DNA of 64,000 nt from Myxococcales bacterium (lineage in GTDB: Bacteria; Myxococcota_A; Polyangia; Polyangiales; Ga0077539), in the NCBI GenBank assembly GCA_016793325.1, contig JAEUKI010000060.1:239894-303893 (forward strand), written 5' to 3'. Every line of letters begins with the position of its first letter. Position 1 is the first letter of the stretch. Made by a program: the position numbers and the translations under genes. Shown here piece by piece: positions 35,469 to 44,210 of the stretch. Under the pieces are notes generated by a model. It was not told the origin of the DNA. It ran no database searches and worked only from the letters and a program-made list of their open reading frames with translations.

Positions 35469-36455
35469 ATGACACTCGACTCAGAAACGCTCGAACTCGT
35501 CGCAGACCGTGCGAAAAGCGCGCTCACCGTTCGCGCCGAACAGCTCGACGAGTGCCTTCGCATCGCCACGCGCTACTCGAACGGGATCGCCGCGTGGGAG
35601 GCGCTCTGCGCAAACGGTCGCGTGCCCACAGCGTGGCTGTCGGACGAGCGCCGGCGGTTCGGGCTTCCGACGCAGTTCTACCGGCGAAAACGAGCGCTCG
35701 CGGACCTCGATCCCTCGATCGTCGAGAGGTTCACGCTCGGCCTGGGATTCGCGACGCGCGCCGCGTACGCCCCCGTCGACGTCCGTTGGGCCGCCGTGCT
35801 CGCGTCCATGGCGAGCTCCCTCGTCGAAGCCGAGTCGCTCGCGCGTGAGTCCTTTCGCCGCGCAAACGCGTGGTTCGGCGAGGGCGCGTCCATCACCGTG
35901 GGCCCCAACGTCCTTTGGTTGGCGCGGCGCTATCGCGAGCGGCGAGAGCCAGTCTTCTCGATCAAGCGCCACATGACGGCGATGATGCTGATGCGCTACG
36001 CGTTTTCGTCGAGCCCCGACGCGCCGAAGCCCCCTCCATCGATGCGCGGACGAATCCCCCCAGAGGTCGACCGCGAGTTCAATCGACTCGAAGAGCTCTC
36101 GCGCCGCGCGCAGAGCTATCGCGACGGCATCTCGCGCCCGACCGCGGCGACGCTGTTTTCGCTCGACGCCCGGTCGCTGTGGGTGCGGGCGCTGAAGGCC
36201 ATCGCAGCGGACACGGCGACGGTGTTCACTCCGGCGCGGTACTACACCTCCGTCGAGCTCCCGCCGAAGTCGCAGATCGAAGACCCGTACGAGCCGCTGA
36301 TCAAGATCTACGAGCTCGGCGTTCGCTGGATCGCCGAGGCCCCCGAAGGCATCGCGCTCACGACGCCCACGCCGGACGAACTGAGGCATTCAGCGGCTCC
36401 GCCTTCCGTTGGCGACACGCGAGCTGGGTCTCTCGGGATATTTCCCAGGAGTTAG
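35469..36455 (+). CDS. hypothetical protein whose C-terminus lies in a structured repeat
   Basis: A 328-residue soluble protein without signal peptide or membrane helices, mainly helical and rich in Arg and Ala (LDECLRIATRYSNGIAAWEALC, AAVLASMASSLVEAESLARESFRRANAWFGEG). No family recognised. Its last 17 residues or so (SVGDTRAGSLGIFPRS) are encoded inside the first 75 bp structured repeat, which supplies the stop codon. The original C-terminus may have been replaced by the repeat. It follows the AlkB gene by 53 nt on the same strand. Confidence 0.6.
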   Translation: MTLDSETLELVADRAKSALTVRAEQLDECLRIATRYSNGIAAWEALCANGRVPTAWLSDERRRFGLPTQFYRRKRALADLDPSIVERFTLGLGFATRAAYAPVDVRWAAVLASMASSLVEAESLARESFRRANAWFGEGASITVGPNVLWLARRYRERREPVFSIKRHMTAMMLMRYAFSSSPDAPKPPPSMRGRIPPEVDREFNRLEELSRRAQSYRDGISRPTAATLFSLDARSLWVRALKAIAADTATVFTPARYYTSVELPPKSQIEDPYEPLIKIYELGVRWIAEAPEGIALTTPTPDELRHSAAPPSVGDTRAGSLGIFPRS

Positions 36456-36581
36456 CTCTCTGCGTGTCTTCTTCCAACGGGGCGTCGACGGACTTCGCGC
36501 CGCCTACCGTTGGCGACACGCGAGCTGGGTCTCTCGGGATATTTCCCAGGAGTTTGCTCTCTGCGTGTCTTCTTCCAACGG
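36406..36581. repeat. tandem pair of 75-bp structured (MITE/REP-like) repeats
   Basis: Two 75 bp copies, 36406-36480 and 36507-36581, with a period of 101 bp and nearly identical sequence. Each folds as a nested hairpin. CCGTTGG at the left end pairs with CCAACGG at the right; GACACGC pairs with GCGTGTC inside it; GAGC pairs with GCTC; and CTGGG pairs with CCCAG around TCTCTCGGGATATTT. Copy 1 holds the stop codon of the preceding gene. Each is followed by GGCGTCG. The symmetric ends suggest a mobile palindromic element, or a tandem structured RNA. Confidence 0.85.
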
Positions 36582-36697
36582 GGCGTCGCGGTATGCGCTG
36601 AGTCACCGCAGCAATCGCTCGGCGCCCCACAGTGTGAGCCCCGGGTAGGCACTTCACTCGATTGCGCGAGAGCGGTCACCTCTGCCACGGTTGCGGC

Positions 36698-38305
36698 ATG
36701 AACGTCCGATCGCTTCGCGCGCAGCTCGCGTCTGCCTCGCTGCTCGCTCTGTCACTGGCTTCTGCGCCTGCGCACGCGATCGTGACGCAGCCCAATGGAC
36801 TGGTTGTTCCCCTCAACTCGATGAACGGCGAGACGCAGATCTTCACGCTGTTCGCGATGCGCGGCGAGACCGGGCTCGACTGGCAAGCAGACGGAAACCG
36901 CACGCCTGCGACCTTCTCGCCGCTCTGCGACTTTCGCGCGACGTTGGTGCTGCGCCAGACGGCCTCGTCGCTCGGCGTCGGTTGGTACAACGTGCGGCCC
37001 GGCATGACCACGATCGCAATGTCGGACATCATCGAGATCGTCCCCACGGGCTCGCCGGTCGGCACGGTGATTACCGGTGCCAATATTCGAACGAACCCCA
37101 ATTACATGGGCGGTCAGATCGGCTTCGCGCTCTTGCGCGCGTCGGGCGGCTTCGACGGAAGGCCGTACGCCACGCAGGCCGAGCTCAACCCGCAGTGCAC
37201 CGGCTGCACGACGCCGGGCCCGTGGGTGATGTCGCTGATCTACCCGTCTCGGATCACGCCGAACGCGTTCTACGTGGCGTTCGAAGACGGCAACGTCGGG
37301 ACGACGAACACCTCTTTTCAAAACGACGGCGACTACAACGACTACGTCTTCTTCTTCGAGGGCCTGCAGTGTTCGGGCGGCGGCGAGCCGTGCGACACGG
37401 GCATGATGGGCGTCTGCCGCGCGGGCCTGACCCAGTGCGGCGGGATGGGCTGTCGCCAGAGCACCATGCCCTCGCCCGAGGTGTGCGACGGCCTCGACAA
37501 CAACTGCAACGGGATGACCGACGAGGGCTCGGGGCTGTGCATGGGCGGCAACGTGTGCGATCGGGGGAGGTGCGTTCCGCCGTGCGTCGAGGGCGCGTGC
37601 TTCGGGACCGATCGCTGCATCAACGGGCTCTGCGTCGAAGCCGCGTGCGTCGGGATGACGTGCGGCGCGGACGAGCGCTGCGTCGGTGGAACGTGCCGCG
37701 GCGCCTGCGACGGCGTCACGTGCCCCGCGGGCCGCGTGTGTCGCGCGGGCGCCTGCGTCGATCCGTGCGCAGGCGTGATGTGCCCTTCTGGACAAGCGTG
37801 CAACGCGGGCGTGTGCCGCACGTCGTGCGCGTGCGCCTCGTGCCCCTCGGGCCAGAGCTGCAACGCCGGATCGGGCCTTTGCATCGAGAGCTCGTGCGCG
37901 ATGGTCGACTGCTCGTCGATGCCCGGAACGGTCTGCCGCGCCGGAACGTGCGTCGATCGCTGCGCCGGCGCGACGTGCCCCGCCGGACAAGTCTGCCGGA
38001 TGGGCGAGTGCGTGACCGCTCCCTCGATGCCCGACGCGGGCCCCGAGCCCGCGATGGAAGCGGGCGCGTCCGACGCATCCACCACCGACGCCAACGGCAA
38101 CGACAGCGGCACGATGGACGGCGGAGCAACAGACGGCGGCGCGATGGACGGCGCCGCGCGACGCGACGCGGGATCGAGCCCGACGCCCACGGGCGAAGGC
38201 TGCGGCTGCCGCGCCCCAGCGGCTCCCTCGCAGCGCGGAATCACGTGGGCCCTGATCGTCGCCGCGACCGTGCTCGCGAGCCGCAAGCGCCGCGCGTCAC
38301 GCTGA
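36698..38305 (+). CDS. DUF4114-like, cysteine-rich surface protein with MYXO-CTERM-like tail
   Basis: A 535-residue exported protein. Signal peptide: MNVRSLRAQLASASLLALSL, then ASAPAHA. Residues about 30-235 look like a DUF4114-type domain (FAMRGETGLDWQADGN, VAFEDGNVGTTNTSFQNDGDYNDYVFFFEG). Next comes EVCDGLDNNCNGMTDEG, the 'putative metal-binding' motif of secreted myxobacterial proteins, then ~180 residues of Cys-rich repeats (CPAGRVCRAGACVDPC, CPSGQACNAGVC). The tail has an Asp/Gly/Ser linker, GEGCGCRAPAAPSQ, a hydrophobic helix and a basic end (RKRRASR), which is a MYXO-CTERM-type sorting signal. Expected on the cell surface. ATG at 36698 starts the signal peptide. Confidence 0.85.
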   Translation: MNVRSLRAQLASASLLALSLASAPAHAIVTQPNGLVVPLNSMNGETQIFTLFAMRGETGLDWQADGNRTPATFSPLCDFRATLVLRQTASSLGVGWYNVRPGMTTIAMSDIIEIVPTGSPVGTVITGANIRTNPNYMGGQIGFALLRASGGFDGRPYATQAELNPQCTGCTTPGPWVMSLIYPSRITPNAFYVAFEDGNVGTTNTSFQNDGDYNDYVFFFEGLQCSGGGEPCDTGMMGVCRAGLTQCGGMGCRQSTMPSPEVCDGLDNNCNGMTDEGSGLCMGGNVCDRGRCVPPCVEGACFGTDRCINGLCVEAACVGMTCGADERCVGGTCRGACDGVTCPAGRVCRAGACVDPCAGVMCPSGQACNAGVCRTSCACASCPSGQSCNAGSGLCIESSCAMVDCSSMPGTVCRAGTCVDRCAGATCPAGQVCRMGECVTAPSMPDAGPEPAMEAGASDASTTDANGNDSGTMDGGATDGGAMDGAARRDAGSSPTPTGEGCGCRAPAAPSQRGITWALIVAATVLASRKRRASR

Positions 38306-38488
38306 TCGTCGCGCGCGAGACAAGCGCACGAACGGCCACCAGAGCGCGTGCAGCGCGAGCGCGCACTCGGGCGAGAGCTCGTCGTAGTGCCCAGGCCCGA
38401 GGAGCGCCTCGGAGGCGAGGACAAAGGCAGCATCTGAGCTCGATTCCGCGAGGCGCGGGCACCATCCGCGTAGACCACACAGAATCAA
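38297..38488 (-). CDS. possible small protein, uncertain
   Basis: A 63-residue open frame between two converging genes. Its C-terminal half (HYDELSPECALALHALWWPFVRLSRARRSA) reads like genuine protein and ends with basic residues, whereas the N-terminal half looks random. It overlaps the 3' end of the MYXO-CTERM gene by 9 bp. It might be a fragment or a pseudogene; codon-usage analysis would decide. Confidence 0.3.
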   Translation of the reverse strand: MILCGLRGWCPRLAESSSDAAFVLASEALLGPGHYDELSPECALALHALWWPFVRLSRARRSA

Positions 38489-38521
38489 GGCACGGAGCGA
38501 ATTGCTGTGTCTCGCCCGGCC

Positions 38522-39274
38522 TCAACGCTTCGCGCGCGCTGCTTCTTCGCGAGGGAGCGCGTCGAGCTCGTCGTCGCGCTGGGCCGCAGCGGGCTCTGCG
38601 GCGTCGACACGAACACGCGTGACGTCGACGTTCTCCGAGAGCGTCCCGCCCCGACCGACGTCCTCGCGCGCGATCGATTGAAGCGAGCTCATGAGCGCGT
38701 AGAGATCGGCGCGACGGGCGCGCGTGACCGACGCGAAGATCGACCGCACGAGCGCGTACACCGCGAGCAACCACAGCGGCGCGACGACGACCGCGAGCAG
38801 GGCGCTGACGAACACCGCGAGCAGCGCGACGACCGCGGCGCCGCCGCCGAAGCCCATGCCGAAGCCCATGCCCGCGAAGAGCCCGCCCGCGAGCGACTCG
38901 TGCCGTTCGAGCAGCGAAATCACGGTCTTTCCGTTGCGCGAACGGACGTTGACCGAGACCGTGCGCGAGGTCTGCGTGGCCGTCGGCTCGATGCTCCAAG
39001 TGAGCGAGCGGCCCACGTTGGAGACTTGTCCCGCGCGTCCGAAGCGCCGACGGAGCGTCTCGACGACGAGCTCCTTGCTCTCGTCGCCGAGCTCACCGTC
39101 GACCTTCAACACGAGCTCGGTCCGCAGCGGAGCGCCGAAGAACGCCGGCGTCGCCTCCTGGTTGGGCTGCACGTTGCGTCGAAGCAGCTCGACCTCGCGC
39201 TTGGCGTCGGCGAGCTCTTGTTCGAGCGCGTCTGCTCGCTCTTTGAGCGCCTCGCGATCATCTCGAAACACCAT
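38522..39274 (-). CDS. membrane protein with N-terminal coiled coil
   Basis: A 250-residue protein. Residues about 5-33 are a charged coiled coil (DDREALKERADALEQELADAKREVELL). A soluble domain follows (LVLKVDGELGDESKELVVETLRRRFG, TVSVNVRSRNGKTVISLLER). Two transmembrane helices around 128-178 include a Gly-rich hairpin (GGLFAGMGFGMGFGGGAAVVALLAV, then LLAVVVAPLWLLAVYALVRSIF). No family recognised. Upstream of it, on the same strand, is a remnant of an immunity-type gene. Divergent from the lipoprotein gene at 39516. Confidence 0.65.
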   Translation of the reverse strand: MVFRDDREALKERADALEQELADAKREVELLRRNVQPNQEATPAFFGAPLRTELVLKVDGELGDESKELVVETLRRRFGRAGQVSNVGRSLTWSIEPTATQTSRTVSVNVRSRNGKTVISLLERHESLAGGLFAGMGFGMGFGGGAAVVALLAVFVSALLAVVVAPLWLLAVYALVRSIFASVTRARRADLYALMSSLQSIAREDVGRGGTLSENVDVTRVRVDAAEPAAAQRDDELDALPREEAARAKR

Positions 39275-39329
39275 TCGCGTCGCGAGCGAATGTGCCCGCG
39301 ATCGACGAGCCTGTCACGCACGCGTCTCG

Positions 39330-39390
39330 GTCCCGCGCGGATCGAGCCTCGCGACAAACGCGCACGAAGGCCATTCGGGTCACGACTCGC
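39330..39390 (-). pseudogene. fragment matching the C-terminus of the MafI-like immunity gene
   Basis: Read leftward, this stretch encodes PEWPSCAFVARLDPRG, close to the last residues of the immunity-like protein at 42547-43062 (PEWPRCEFVAMLDPRE). The DNA of the two sites is also similar over ~60 bp. Here the frame is closed by a TGA directly upstream of PEW and no longer gene remains. It looks like the tail of a lost or recombined immunity gene. Confidence 0.6.
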
Positions 39391-39515
39391 CCTCGGACGC
39401 GTGTCGAGACGCTTGATTGTGCGCTGCGAGCGACCGCGATCGAATCGCACATTTGCGAATCACGTTCGCTGCGCTGCGTGAGTCTAGACGCCGTCTCGTT
39501 GCTACTCCTCGCGCG

Positions 39516-40490
39516 ATGAAGCGCTCGATCTTCGTGCTCGTGTTGTGGGTCATCTTCGCGGCGACTGCGTGCAAACGCGATCCGTCCCAGTACTCCGCGG
39601 CGATCGTGGTCGTCGACTCGACGCAGATCGTCTTCGAGCTTCGCGCGCCCCGAGGAACCCGCGTGAGCCAACGCGAGCTCAGCCCTGGAGGCCGCGAGAC
39701 CGAGCGCGGACCGATGCGATGGGACTATCAGTGGCGCTGGTTGAGTCGGCCGCTCGAGAGTCCGATGTGCTTCGAGTTCGAGCCAAGCTGGCCGCACAAA
39801 CCCGTGCGTCGGTGCATTCCGCTGCCGTACCCGGACGCCGCGATGCGAAGGATGCCTCCGCGCGGACAGTTCGCCGTGGTCAGCGAGGGCGACCCCCGCG
39901 GGATTCTCGTCGCAGCGCCAGGAGCACGCTCGCTCACCGTCGCAAACATCCCTGTGTCGCTCGATGCGTTCGGCGTCGGGCTGGTTCGCGTCGATCTGCG
40001 CGAGCGATTCTTCGCGACGCCGCGGCCGAGCCCCAACGATTGGCAGACCGTCTCGCTTCCCGTCGTGCTCGACGGAGCTACCCAAGACACACAAATTCGA
40101 GTCGACGGAGCGCAGTGGATTCTCTCCGCGCTCGAGGGCGCGCCCTTGCCCGCGTCAACGCCGCTCGATGGAGTGCTCGTTCGAAGCGCCACAGGGACGT
40201 TCGAGCGAACGTCGGGCACGACGACGTTTCCGAGGCTCTTCGCGAGCGAAACACGGACCCAGACGCCTTCGGGCTCGTGCTACGGCCGACGCAAGATCGC
40301 CGTCCGTCGCATCTTCGTCGTCCGCGATCTTCGGACGGGTCAGGTGCACAGCGAGCGAACGTTCGCTCCGCGCGACCTCGCAGGGTGCCCGCGCGAGTAC
40401 GTCATCGACCTCAACGATCGACGCGGCCGCCTCTACGAGCCCGAAGAGTCCGAAGTGCGCGAGTGGCTGAGCAGCCTGCGCGCGCGGTGA
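39516..40490 (+). CDS. lipoprotein of unknown function
   Basis: A 324-residue protein with a short lipoprotein signal (MKRSIFVLVLWVIFAATAC, lipobox Cys19). ATG at 39516 chosen because it begins the signal. The mature part is largely beta: IVFELRAPRGTRVSQRELSPGG, WDYQWRWLSRPLESPMCFEFEPSW, then GQFAVVSEGDPRGILV and a region with two Cys (GSCYGRRKIAVRRIFVVRDLRTG, ...LAGCPREYVIDLN). No family recognised. Convergent with the cytochrome-like gene (10 nt). Confidence 0.7.
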   Translation: MKRSIFVLVLWVIFAATACKRDPSQYSAAIVVVDSTQIVFELRAPRGTRVSQRELSPGGRETERGPMRWDYQWRWLSRPLESPMCFEFEPSWPHKPVRRCIPLPYPDAAMRRMPPRGQFAVVSEGDPRGILVAAPGARSLTVANIPVSLDAFGVGLVRVDLRERFFATPRPSPNDWQTVSLPVVLDGATQDTQIRVDGAQWILSALEGAPLPASTPLDGVLVRSATGTFERTSGTTTFPRLFASETRTQTPSGSCYGRRKIAVRRIFVVRDLRTGQVHSERTFAPRDLAGCPREYVIDLNDRRGRLYEPEESEVREWLSSLRAR

Positions 40491-40500
40491 AGCACGGCTC

Positions 40501-41475
40501 TCACTGAGCTGCAGCGAACGCGCGCAGGATCGCGACTCCCTCCGAATCGACCTGTGCCTTCGCGAGCGGGGGCATGCCGCCCTGCGCAGACGTACGCCCC
40601 ACGAGATCGAGGATCTCGTCGCGGCGCGCGGCGAACGACCGAACAGCGGCCAACGAAGCCGCTCCGCCTGTGTCTCGAGCGCTCGTGAAGAAATCGATCT
40701 CGTTTTGTGGGTTGAAGCAACGCTCGGGGCCGGACGGCGGTCGCGATTGATTGTGACAGTGACTGCAGTTCGCGTGGAGATATCCAAGCGCGTCACGCGT
40801 CACAGCGTCACCGTCGACGCGCACCTCGCGAGCCTCCGGCGCGAGCAGCCCCGCGTCGATCAACTGTCGCACCGTCGGTCCGTCGCGAGCGTCCGTGAGC
40901 TGCATCGCGCTGAACCCCAGCACGCGCGACGCGCGGCCTCCGTGACAGCCGAGGCACTGGTGCGCCGAGGGAATCGAGTGTGTTCCCGACGTCGGCGTCG
41001 TCCCGCCGAGGGGCAACGCAGCGGCGCTCGTTCCGTCGTTGTTCCACGCGTACGAGATGAAGAGCCAACCGTCGCCGAAGCGCTCCATGTATCGCGTCTC
41101 GACCCGTCGCCCGGCGAACGAGAACTCCTTCCACAATCGCGTTCCGACTGGAAATTGCCAGGAATCTACGTCCGTCGCGTCGATGCGCGTCCCCGGCGGA
41201 AGCCAGATCCACCGACGCTTGCTCGCCCCGTCGCTCCACAGCTCGTACCGCGGTCGGTACGCGCGCACGCCCGGCGCGAGCGCGTCCGTCGACCCCGGCG
41301 CGAACAACCCCGTCTCAGCGAGCGTCGGACGAATGCGCGAGAGCATCACGTCGCTCACGGGCGGACACTGATCAATGGGCGCACATGCCCCGCCCACGAC
41401 AACGAGCAGCGCGACGAGCGCCGCCACACCTCGCTCGAGGCCACAGAAAACCCACTTCGCAAAGCTCTTCACCAT
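40501..41475 (-). CDS. di-haem cytochrome c-like lipoprotein
   Basis: A 324-residue exported protein from ATG at 41475 (an upstream start at 41502 is possible). The lipobox is VVVGGAC (Cys31). Two c-type haem-binding motifs are present: CLGCH (174-178) and CSHCH (237-241). The middle (YELWSDGASKRRWIWLPPGTRID, FPVGTRLWKEFSF, ETRYMERFGDGWLFISYAWN) is the SO2930-like beta domain often fused to such haem modules. Likely an electron-transfer or redox enzyme on the periplasmic side of a membrane. The partner is unknown. It lies divergent to the AraC regulator (168 nt). Confidence 0.85.
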   Translation of the reverse strand: MVKSFAKWVFCGLERGVAALVALLVVVGGACAPIDQCPPVSDVMLSRIRPTLAETGLFAPGSTDALAPGVRAYRPRYELWSDGASKRRWIWLPPGTRIDATDVDSWQFPVGTRLWKEFSFAGRRVETRYMERFGDGWLFISYAWNNDGTSAAALPLGGTTPTSGTHSIPSAHQCLGCHGGRASRVLGFSAMQLTDARDGPTVRQLIDAGLLAPEAREVRVDGDAVTRDALGYLHANCSHCHNQSRPPSGPERCFNPQNEIDFFTSARDTGGAASLAAVRSFAARRDEILDLVGRTSAQGGMPPLAKAQVDSEGVAILRAFAAAQ

Positions 41476-41643
41476 CGAGACCACCGCTCTTTCGATGAGC
41501 ACGAGCGTGAAGAAGCCGACTCGACAGAGCTTGAACGCTCCGGCTATTCGTCGCCGCTCGAGCGTCTCTCATCGAAGCGCGCTTGCCTCGGCGCGTGCAT
41601 GGTTGTGCATCGTCGCTCGTAGCTGCGATAGTGCTGCGCCTCG

Positions 41644-42489
41644 ATGAACCAGGTGCACCTGTGGCCCGGCCATGTCTTGTACCTCGGACCGACGCACGAC
41701 CCACACGCGCACCGTCACTACGCGATGCAGATCGTTGTCGCGCTCGACGGAACGCTCGACGTCGAGCTCGCACGCGACATGACAGTGGCGCGTACGCGCG
41801 CCGCCGGATCCCCGCGCCGCGTCGAGCCTGCGTCGCGCAGCGCTCGCGCCGTGAGCACCCATGACTCGTTTCGCAGCAGGGCCGTGTGCATTCCCGCGCA
41901 GACCGCGCACCGCGTTCGGTGCGAGGGTCCCGTCGCGATCCTGCTCGTCGAGTCCGACGTCCTCGACACAGCGGTCCCACAAAAGACGCACACCCTTGCG
42001 CAGTGCGACGACCTCGTCCGAGCTTGCGCTGGCCTCATGGATCGAAGCGCCGCGCACAACACGGTCGCGGTCCGCGACGCGCTGTTGCTCGCGTTCGGCC
42101 ACGACGTGCGGGCCACGCCGAGCGCACGAGATCCGCGCGTCGCGCTGATGCTCCGCCGCATCGAGTCGAACGAAGAGCCCACGCTCGCGGAGGCTGCCGC
42201 TGGCGCGGGCCTCTCGATCGAACGCTGCCGCCATTTATTTCGCGAGTCGATGGGCCTGCCCTTCAGCCGCTACCGACTATGGCGGCGGGTGATCGCCGCG
42301 GCACGACGTTGCTCCGAAGGAACAACGGCCACGACGTCCGCACACGCGTCAGGCTTCGCCGATTCAGCGCACTTTTCACGGGCGTTTCGTCAGACATTTG
42401 GGCTGGCGCCCTCGACCGTCTTCCGGCACGAAACGCAGTTCTTCGTGCACGCGGACCTCAGCGCCGACGCCGAGTCGCCACCGCGTTGA
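41644..42489 (+). CDS. AraC-family transcriptional regulator
   Basis: A 281-residue protein. The N-terminal half is a cupin-like sensor (VLYLGPTHDPHAHRHYAMQIVVALDGTLDVEL, SRAVCIPAQTAHRVRCEGPVAILLVESD). The C-terminal ~90 residues hold two helix-turn-helix units: EPTLAEAAAGAGLSIERCRHLFRESMGLPFSRYRLWRRV and SAHASGFADSAHFSRAFRQTFGLAPSTVFR, typical of AraC/XylS. Convergent with the MafI-like immunity gene and divergent from the cytochrome-like gene, which may be its target. Ligand unknown. Confidence 0.88.
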   Translation: MNQVHLWPGHVLYLGPTHDPHAHRHYAMQIVVALDGTLDVELARDMTVARTRAAGSPRRVEPASRSARAVSTHDSFRSRAVCIPAQTAHRVRCEGPVAILLVESDVLDTAVPQKTHTLAQCDDLVRACAGLMDRSAAHNTVAVRDALLLAFGHDVRATPSARDPRVALMLRRIESNEEPTLAEAAAGAGLSIERCRHLFRESMGLPFSRYRLWRRVIAAARRCSEGTTATTSAHASGFADSAHFSRAFRQTFGLAPSTVFRHETQFFVHADLSADAESPPR

Positions 42490-42546
42490 GCAAACTCGGC
42501 AGCGCGCAGCGCTCGCGTGGAGTCGATCAACGCCCGCGGGCGTGGG

Positions 42547-43062
42547 TCACTCTCGCGGATCGAGCATCGCGACAAACTCGCACCGAGGCCACTCGGGACT
42601 CGAGTCGCGCTTCCACGTGAGGTGCACGACGCAGAGCCGACCGTCGTCGAGACGCACCGCCACATCGTCGCCATCGTCCCCTCGACGCGCGATCACGCGA
42701 ACGACGTGCCCATCGAGTACGTGTCCTGACGACACTTCGCGAGCGAGCTCGCGCTCGACCGAGGTCGCGACGTCGATCGGCAGCGGAGTCCACGCCGAAT
42801 CGACCGCGGCGCTTGAGAGCGACGCCCAGTACGAACGCGCTACCTCCATCGATTCGCCGAGCTCTGCGATGACTTCGACGATCTCCCGCGGCAGCACGAG
42901 GTCGTGCTCGAACAATTGCACACACAGGTTTTCAAACGCGACGACGCGCTCGTTGTAGTGCGCGAGCGCCGAGATCGAGAGGTAGTCCTCGCGCGGAAGG
43001 CCAAATGATCGGCACTGCTCGAGCGCCCAGAGCAACTGTCGATTCGCGGCTTCGTGGTCCAT
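42547..43062 (-). CDS. MafI-like immunity protein (two-part)
   Basis: A 171-residue soluble protein. Residues about 18-75 (LPREDYLSISALAHYNERVVAFENLCVQLFEHDLVLPREIVEVIAELGESM) match the pattern of MafI-type and related polymorphic-toxin immunity proteins: an amphipathic helix, an AFENLC/ALE-x-L-C core and a final helix. Residues 90-171 form a second strand-rich unit ending in PEWPRCEFVAMLDPRE. ATG at 43062 (MDHEAANRQ) is taken. It is third in line after the RHS toxin operon on the same strand. A fragment of a similar gene lies at 39.3 kb. Confidence 0.65.
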   Translation of the reverse strand: MDHEAANRQLLWALEQCRSFGLPREDYLSISALAHYNERVVAFENLCVQLFEHDLVLPREIVEVIAELGESMEVARSYWASLSSAAVDSAWTPLPIDVATSVERELAREVSSGHVLDGHVVRVIARRGDDGDDVAVRLDDGRLCVVHLTWKRDSSPEWPRCEFVAMLDPRE

Positions 43063-43168
43063 CGTGCAATCCGTGAAACGAGCACGAGTATGCGACGGAT
43101 TCTCGTGCGCTCGGAGTGCGTCGGCGAGGTCGGGCGTAGCGCAACAGAGGCGTAGGCGGCACCACAAA

Positions 43169-43705
43169 TCAACGCTTCCCGCCTCGCGCGCGCCGCTTGT
43201 TGACGCGCTGAACGATCAGCTCCCGCTGGCCCTTCGAAAACGGCGCGGCGGCGCACTGTTGAACGAGCGCGTCGAGCGACGCGATCGGAAGGAACGCCGC
43301 AGCCTCCATTGCCGCCCAGAATGTTCCCTTCTGCGCGAGATCTTCGAGACGGTCGGACCGAGGCTCCGCACGAAGCTGCTCGAGGGCGAGGCGCGCGCGA
43401 AGGTGCGTCGCGACGAAGCGAGACGGCGCCGAAGTATCGTGATCCACCCACGCACGAATCCGCGTGATGGCGTCCGGCGACAAGACGTTTCGCTCGAGCA
43501 GCAACGAGAGTCCGTTGGCGACGTTGTCCAGTCCGGCGCTCAGAACATCGTCGACTTCCGCAGCATCAACGGGCTCACCACGATCGACGCGGCGAACACA
43601 ATAGGCCCATAGCGCCTCGTGCCGATCGGACATCAATGCACGATCGTCGCGCCAAACAGAGCAAAGTTCGTCAACACTTGAGTCGTCATACGGGGCTTTG
43701 TTCAT
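43169..43705 (-). CDS. hypothetical, possibly immunity-associated protein
   Basis: A 178-residue helical soluble protein (NKAPYDDSSVDELCSVWRDDRALMSDRHEALWAYCVRRV, LDNVANGLSLLLERNVLSPDAITRIRAWV, AQKGTFWAAMEAAAFLPIASLDALVQQC) ending in a basic tail. ATG at 43705 is chosen; one at 43747 is possible. No family recognised. The position between an RHS toxin operon and a MafI-like gene, same strand, suggests an immunity or accessory role, which is inference. Confidence 0.55.
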   Translation of the reverse strand: MNKAPYDDSSVDELCSVWRDDRALMSDRHEALWAYCVRRVDRGEPVDAAEVDDVLSAGLDNVANGLSLLLERNVLSPDAITRIRAWVDHDTSAPSRFVATHLRARLALEQLRAEPRSDRLEDLAQKGTFWAAMEAAAFLPIASLDALVQQCAAAPFSKGQRELIVQRVNKRRARGGKR

Positions 43706-43747
43706 TGTGAGAACTAGGCTTTCTATCGCTCGCCCAACTCTGTTCAT

Positions 43748-44210
43748 CGTTCGGGCAATGGCACAAGAAATGTACCCCACTACCTCGTGCACGCAACGTG
43801 TCCCACCCGCATTGGTGAGCAGTCGCAGCACTCGGATTGGCTCTCTTCATTCGCGGTTTTCTCGGGCCGTCGCCCCACCACTGGTTGGGGCGGAGGCAGA
43901 GCAGCGGTGCCAAGGTGGTCGAAAGCGCAATGCCGAAGAGACAAGAGATCACCGTATCGCGAGTCGGATGTACCGCACCGATCAAAGTCGAGTTCGGCAG
44001 CGACTTGAGCGGTGAATCGATCGTAGACTCTGTAACACGGGAGCATGACCAAGACCAAGCGTGGCCTTGTTGATGAGGTGCTCGAGCTGGTGCGGACAAG
44101 GGAGCCCGTCGCAGTGATGGCCCGATGCTTTGCTCCTTCGCAACTATGCTCCACACGGTGAAACCGCGGATACACCCATCTCACTTTCCGGTCACGCTTG
44201 CGGAGGATCT
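43748..44210. other. 463-bp non-coding or decayed region, lower GC
   Basis: Separates the first candidate immunity gene from the downstream immunity-like genes. The visible frames are short and overlap on both strands, and none carries a recognisable product. A 38-codon frame at 44045 (MTKTKRGLVDEVLELVRT...) looks protein-like but ends quickly. The lower GC and disordered frames suggest decayed or inserted DNA, common at toxin/immunity borders. No terminal repeats were found. Confidence 0.5.

Noticed and set aside
36406..36581. The 75 bp repeats as a CRISPR array
   Set aside because: Only two units, the repeats are too long and palindromic, the gap between them is 26 bp and shares sequence with flanks, and no cas genes occur.
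43748..44210. Insertion-sequence remnant between immunity genes
   Set aside because: No transposase motif, terminal inverted repeats or target duplication could be found; described only as decayed or non-coding.
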